Below are positions 60,000-64,000 of a DNA stretch of 64,000 nt, piece after piece. Below the pieces are notes generated by a model that was given only the letters and a program-made list of their open reading frames with translations, made no database searches and was not told the DNA's origin. Origin of the DNA: Emydura subglobosa (lineage: Eukaryota > Chordata > Testudines > Chelidae); the NCBI GenBank assembly GCA_007922225.1, contig ML680098.1, forward strand, positions 4,881,679-4,945,678, written 5' to 3'. The position numbers and the translations under genes were made by a program. The first letter of the stretch is position 1; each line of letters starts with the position of its first letter.

Positions 60000-60560
60000 T
60001 AGATTTATGATAATCATTCTTGCAACAAAAACGTTTACTTCACTGTTTAAATAATAAGGTAATTTGTTACAGCTAATTACTCAAGTGCTTCCTTAATCTC
60101 AATTAAAAGATTCAGGCTGATTTTCTATATTTCTACAGCAGTATGTTCCAGAATATCTTGTTAATGTATTCCCAATCACATATTTGTTAAGGAATGCATG
60201 GTCCATGCAAAACTGAAATGCTAAAATACATAGCTGCAATCTTAAACAATGATTTATTGTGACATGGGATGTGGGACATTTCCACAGCTTTTGTGATTGC
60301 AGTAATGAAGCTGTAAACCAAATAGCATGAAATGAAGCAAGGCTTTACAATTTAATCAGCTCGTAAACAGATCTACTGCATCAAGCAAATGACATTATTA
60401 TCCATCGGAAGTAAATCATGCTAATCTCAGGAGATAAAATCAACATCATTAATGGTCACATGTCATATTCATCAACACTAAACCATCCCTTTTGACAGAT
60501 TAATCCTAACTACAGCTCCCACGATGTATGGTAATAGGGTTTAGAGCATACATTTCATTC
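60000..60560. promoter_or_regulatory. Candidate conserved non-coding enhancer tract
   Basis: The stretch has no stop-free frame of note, no simple repeats and no transposon I recognise. It is dense in homeodomain and POU-like cores: CTAATTAC, AATTAAAAG, TAATGAAGC, ATGCTAATC, CATTAATGG. This texture resembles deeply conserved enhancers in the gene deserts around developmental genes. Conservation cannot be seen from one sequence, so this is a texture-based inference. Confidence 0.3.
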
Positions 60561-60839
60561 AGCAGTAAGGCTAACCAGCACTCTTAGTCTGCTATTACAA
60601 ATAATTTTTTTATTGATTTACATATTTTAAAATGCATTTAAGGTGAGGTACCATTAAAAATCCTGTCACTATTACATATTTCTCCTTCATATTCTCCAAC
60701 TGTATTAATATAAACTGGAAACCAAACATTGTATGCCTTATAAATACTTTGTTTAGCATGTTGTTAGGGGTGATTAGAGATTTCTGCTTTTGTGTTTTTC
60801 ATTCAGCAATGGAAATATGTGACCTCCCCCTTTTTAAAA

Positions 60840-60915
60840 ACAGGATATGGGCCTCACTGTGCTAAGCACAGAACAAAAAGACAGTCCCTGCCCCAAAGAG
60901 CTTGTAGCCCATATC
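60840..60915 (+). repeat. CORE-SINE-like fragment
   Basis: GGCCTCACTGTGCTAAGCAC, AGAACAAAAAGACAGTCCCT and GCCCCAAAGAGCTTGTAGCC match the middle of the 62.2-kb repeat family. Confidence 0.6.
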
Positions 60916-61249
60916 TGCTTAATTAAAATACTGAGAAAGGACATGCCTATGCATTTATGACCTTCTCCCAATATTGCAACTCAGTGTCCTAAAGAACTAT
61001 TGTATGTTTCTTTTTGCTCTTCTGCTCTTCTGTTTTGCATATTTGATCCCAATGCAAAATATATTTATTTATCATGAGACTGACCCTGTATGAATGCTTT
61101 TGAAAAGTGTCCACTATTCAAAATGTCACTTTCCTTGAACAGGCACTGAATTATATTGACAGGCACATTATCAAGGGCTGCTGACTGACAGAATGAATGA
61201 CTGCGGCTACATGCCGCATTGCCAGTCATTGACTGAGTGGATGCAAAAA

Positions 61250-62230
61250 TTATCTACAACCTTTGTAGATCTAAAGCAGTCTGAACTAAGGACAGGAAAG
61301 AAGATATATGCAAGTGATTTACTAGTGCAGCATTTATCAACTTAGTACAAACATCTCAACTATTACCCCAACTACTTCACTAATGTAGTAATTCATTAAT
61401 GGATTTTTTTTAGACATTCTCTTTATGCAATTAATACTATGTTTATTTAAAATATGTATTTATGTTTCACTAATGAAATGTCTGAGGCACAATTTTAAAA
61501 GGAACCACAGCCTTACGAAATTGTTTTTAAGCCAACGTAGGGCTAAGACACATCCAAAAAAAAAGTAGCATGAGGGCAAGGCAAAAGCTTGATAGTAACG
61601 TTACGGACCTCAAATAAGGCTGATACACACTAATCAGTGAATTTGTTTAAAAGAAAAGGCAAAATACTTTGTGGACTATGCTGATGGTTTTACAACAGAC
61701 TGTACTAAATATAAATGTGTTTCATTTATTTGCCAGAATGATTTATTACTTGGACTGTTTTTTTTTTTTTTTGATAGACATATTAGTAGGTAGCCTGAAA
61801 AGTTATGCCACAAAGAGTTTTGTTTTTTTGGGGTAAAATCTCATGTATCGATTAAACAAACTAATAAAATGTTGCAGTAAGTACATTAATTTCAAGGCTT
61901 AAAAGTACCAGGGTCAAGTTTACTGGAATCCACTGAATTTAAAAGATCTTTAAAAGATTTTATAACTTAGATTGTCATAATACTTATTGAGATGCCTTAA
62001 AAATCTATTGTTTTTCTTTGTTGCATTCTTGTTACACAGGAGTCATCTGTGCTCATGTTGGAGTTGTCATATTCCCCCCTACTTATTCCCTCTTCATTTC
62101 ACTTCCCCCTTTGAGAGCACTATTGGCTTTTGACTGGATGGGAGTGCGTATGGAGCTCATCAATGCTGCTTCTTAATTGGGCCAAGAGGTCACTGTTGGG
62201 CAATAAATACCCTCTCTCCCATTGTTATGG
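61250..62230. other. AT-rich intergenic, no gene recognised
   Basis: Low-complexity AT-rich sequence with a T run near 61759-61772. No repeat or gene identified. Confidence 0.5.
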
Positions 62231-62234
62231 CAAT

Positions 62235-62520
62235 TTTTGTTATTATTTGTATTAGGGTAGCACACCAGATACCCTATGTGAGATCAGGGCCCCATCTGCA
62301 TAAACACATAGTAAGAGACAACCCCTGCCAAAAAAAATACCTTATAATCCAAATAGACAAGACAGACAAAAGGAACATTATCCTAATTTTACAGATGGAA
62401 AACTGTAGGCACAGAGACATTCAGTGACTGGCCCAAGGGCATGCAGGAAGTCTGTGGCAGAGCCAGGAATTGACCCCAGATCCGAGTCCCAGTCCAGTGC
62501 CTTAACTGCAAGATCATCTC
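62235..62520 (+). mobile_element. Near-complete CORE-SINE/MIR-like element
   Basis: The order of segments is TTATTATTTGTATTAGGGTAG, CAGGGCCCCATCTGCATAAAC, ACACATAGTAAGAGACA, AATAGACAAGACAGACAAA, TTTTACAGATGGAAAACTG, GGCACAGAGACATTCAGTGA, CCAAGGGCATGCAGGAAG and TGACCCCAGATCCGAGTCCC. The second half matches the MIR core and tail, and the first half matches an abundant sauropsid repeat. It is moderately diverged and non-coding. An L3/CR1 tail relationship for the first half is possible. Confidence 0.75.
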
Positions 62521-62529
62521 CAACACAAG

Positions 62530-64000
62530 GAGCAAGAGGTTGGTATAAGGTACCCATCTCAGATGGTTAGCACTGCAATGTAAAGAATTAACACTGAGCC
62601 ACCACACTGGCTCATTCATCTACATTTTGATATTTGGACATATTCCCCTCCTCCCACACTTGGGAGTATAATACCTTTGATTTTCACAAATATCTGAACA
62701 AACCTGCAGATGGTTATGAAATACCTGTATAAAATGAGACCAGTTTTAAAAAGCTGTTTTCAAATTACAAGAGATTGTGGCTAAAATAAGACAGGGCAAT
62801 TAAAGACGTGCTCACAGTAATAACTGTATTTTGTATTAGATATGCAAGACTCTGTCCTGCAATGACCTTTGAAAAATATCAAGGCTTGTTTTTTAAATAT
62901 CCAGATTTCATCTGGGCCAAACTTCAGTTCTATCCAAATCATCATCCCCACTTTGAACCCATCTTTGCTACTTTTAGTTGGAATCCAGCCCTAGCTGGAC
63001 AGCTGAGAATTCCCCAGGGAGCTATCAGCTGGCAGAGCCAGCTCCTGCCTTAACCATCACTCCTGCTCTAGTGTAAGGCTTTGGGCAGATCACAACTGGG
63101 GTACTCCAAATCTCAGTGAGGTCCCTTACTGACCATACCCAGTTGGCATATTTTAGAGCAGCCCCTAAGTTGCCCCACCTCATATCAGGCCTAGCACAAT
63201 CACCCACACACAATCAGGGAGCTGTAACTGATCCCTGATGGCTCTGTCCATTCATCTGCACCAAATGTGGGTGGCACTGACAATATTGTCATCCGAGTGT
63301 CAATTCCAAAAGAAAAAAATGTAGGCAGGCAGGCTCTGTTGTAGTTGGGCAAGTGGAGTTGTATGGAAACCTTGACTGAAGTAAGTTAGTTTTCATAACA
63401 TGGCTAAAGAACAATAGCAATTCTTCCTCTAATCACTCATTTTAACTCCATATCTTTAAGTCTCTGGATTAGGCGGATGGCAGTTTTTACAAGAATAAGG
63501 AGACAGTCCCATGGGGGCAAACTAATCCCTACCAATAAAGTAGCCACTCTTTTTTTGGGCCTCATCAAGGAACAAGTTTTTAATCAATGCATAACAAAAC
63601 AAAACAAAACAAAACAAAAAAAACCCTCTTAGAATTGTGCATAAAGTGATTTGGCAGTGAATCCCGCAGGAGCCATGGCTTCCCTGCTGTAGGTACAATC
63701 CTGCATCATCTGTAACCTTTTTAGCAAGAGACTTATTAAATGTATCATTAATTTAGTGATAACATTATAAAGAGAACTAGTGACTCTGTTTGTTTTCCTT
63801 TTGAGATATAGCTGTAATAGGAAGCCAGGCATGATTTTAATAAGTCATGATACTATTCTATCAGTTTAAAGAGCTGTAGACGGAACCCATGTAGATAACT
63901 TGCTGCAGCCTCAAAATGATCTTTGTATCTTGACATGATTTATCATTTCCATTCCTTAAAAATGAAAAGAAGATGTGATTTAAAATGTCATGCTTTGGCT
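62530..64000. other. Intergenic to window end, no gene recognised
   Basis: Only an (AAAAC)n tract near 63593 stands out. Open frames are short and show no motif. Confidence 0.5.
63593..63622. repeat. (AAAAC)n microsatellite
   Basis: About five AAAAC/CAAAA units in tandem, ending in a longer A run. Confidence 0.9.

Noticed and set aside
1..64000. tRNA, rRNA, CRISPR arrays or bacterial-type operons
   Set aside because: No cloverleaf with A/B boxes was noticed, no spaced direct repeats of CRISPR type, and the gene structure is clearly vertebrate.

Overview
The window looks like nuclear DNA from a sauropsid, most likely a turtle. It holds one two-exon developmental regulator in a CpG-rich block, with long non-coding flanks. 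The interspersed repeats are TIR-type DNA transposons, one solo LTR, CORE-SINE/MIR-like elements, CR1-type LINE remnants and short foldback repeats. I recognise these from turtle and other reptile genomes. I see no Alu- or L1-like sequence. The turtle call rests on remembered repeat families, not on a search.

The only intact protein gene I can support is ZNF503 (NOLZ1/NLZ2, NET family), on the + strand. Coding exon 1 is 31950-32240, the phase-0 intron is 32241-33383, and coding exon 2 is 33384-34895, giving 600 residues. The protein keeps the family hallmarks in order: an N-terminal conserved block, the SPLALLA (Sp) motif, FKPY (Groucho/TLE-binding type), a buttonhead-like Cys cluster, one atypical C2H2 finger and the LGYQ C-terminus. 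The 5' leader carries a six-codon upstream ORF whose stop overlaps the start codon. A 3' UTR with AATAAA and ATTAAA signals runs to about 35.6 kb.

Layout: 1-23 kb is repeat-rich intergenic DNA. It includes a decayed PIF/Harbinger transposase (about 7.5-8.5 kb), an 865-bp solo LTR with 5-bp target duplications (12954-13818), a 117-bp hAT-like MITE with a perfect 8-bp duplication (21706-21822) and two foldback repeats. From about 23.1 to 43 kb I recognise almost no transposon sequence: CpG-rich patches at 23.1-23.9 and 29.9-31.2 kb, the ZNF503 gene, and AT-rich flanks with homeodomain-type motif clusters. This suggests a cis-regulatory domain kept free of insertions. From 43.3 to 64 kb repeats return: several TIR elements, a CR1-type endonuclease remnant at 46.0-46.7 kb and a near-complete CORE-SINE-like copy at 62.2-62.5 kb. 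Between them, 60.0-61.3 kb looks like a non-repetitive candidate enhancer tract.

I found no tRNA, rRNA, CRISPR array or second intact gene. Nothing here amounts to a new biological system. The best leads are the start-stop overlap in the ZNF503 leader, the PBX/MEIS-type motif cluster upstream of the promoter, the insertion-free domain and the dated transposon insertions.
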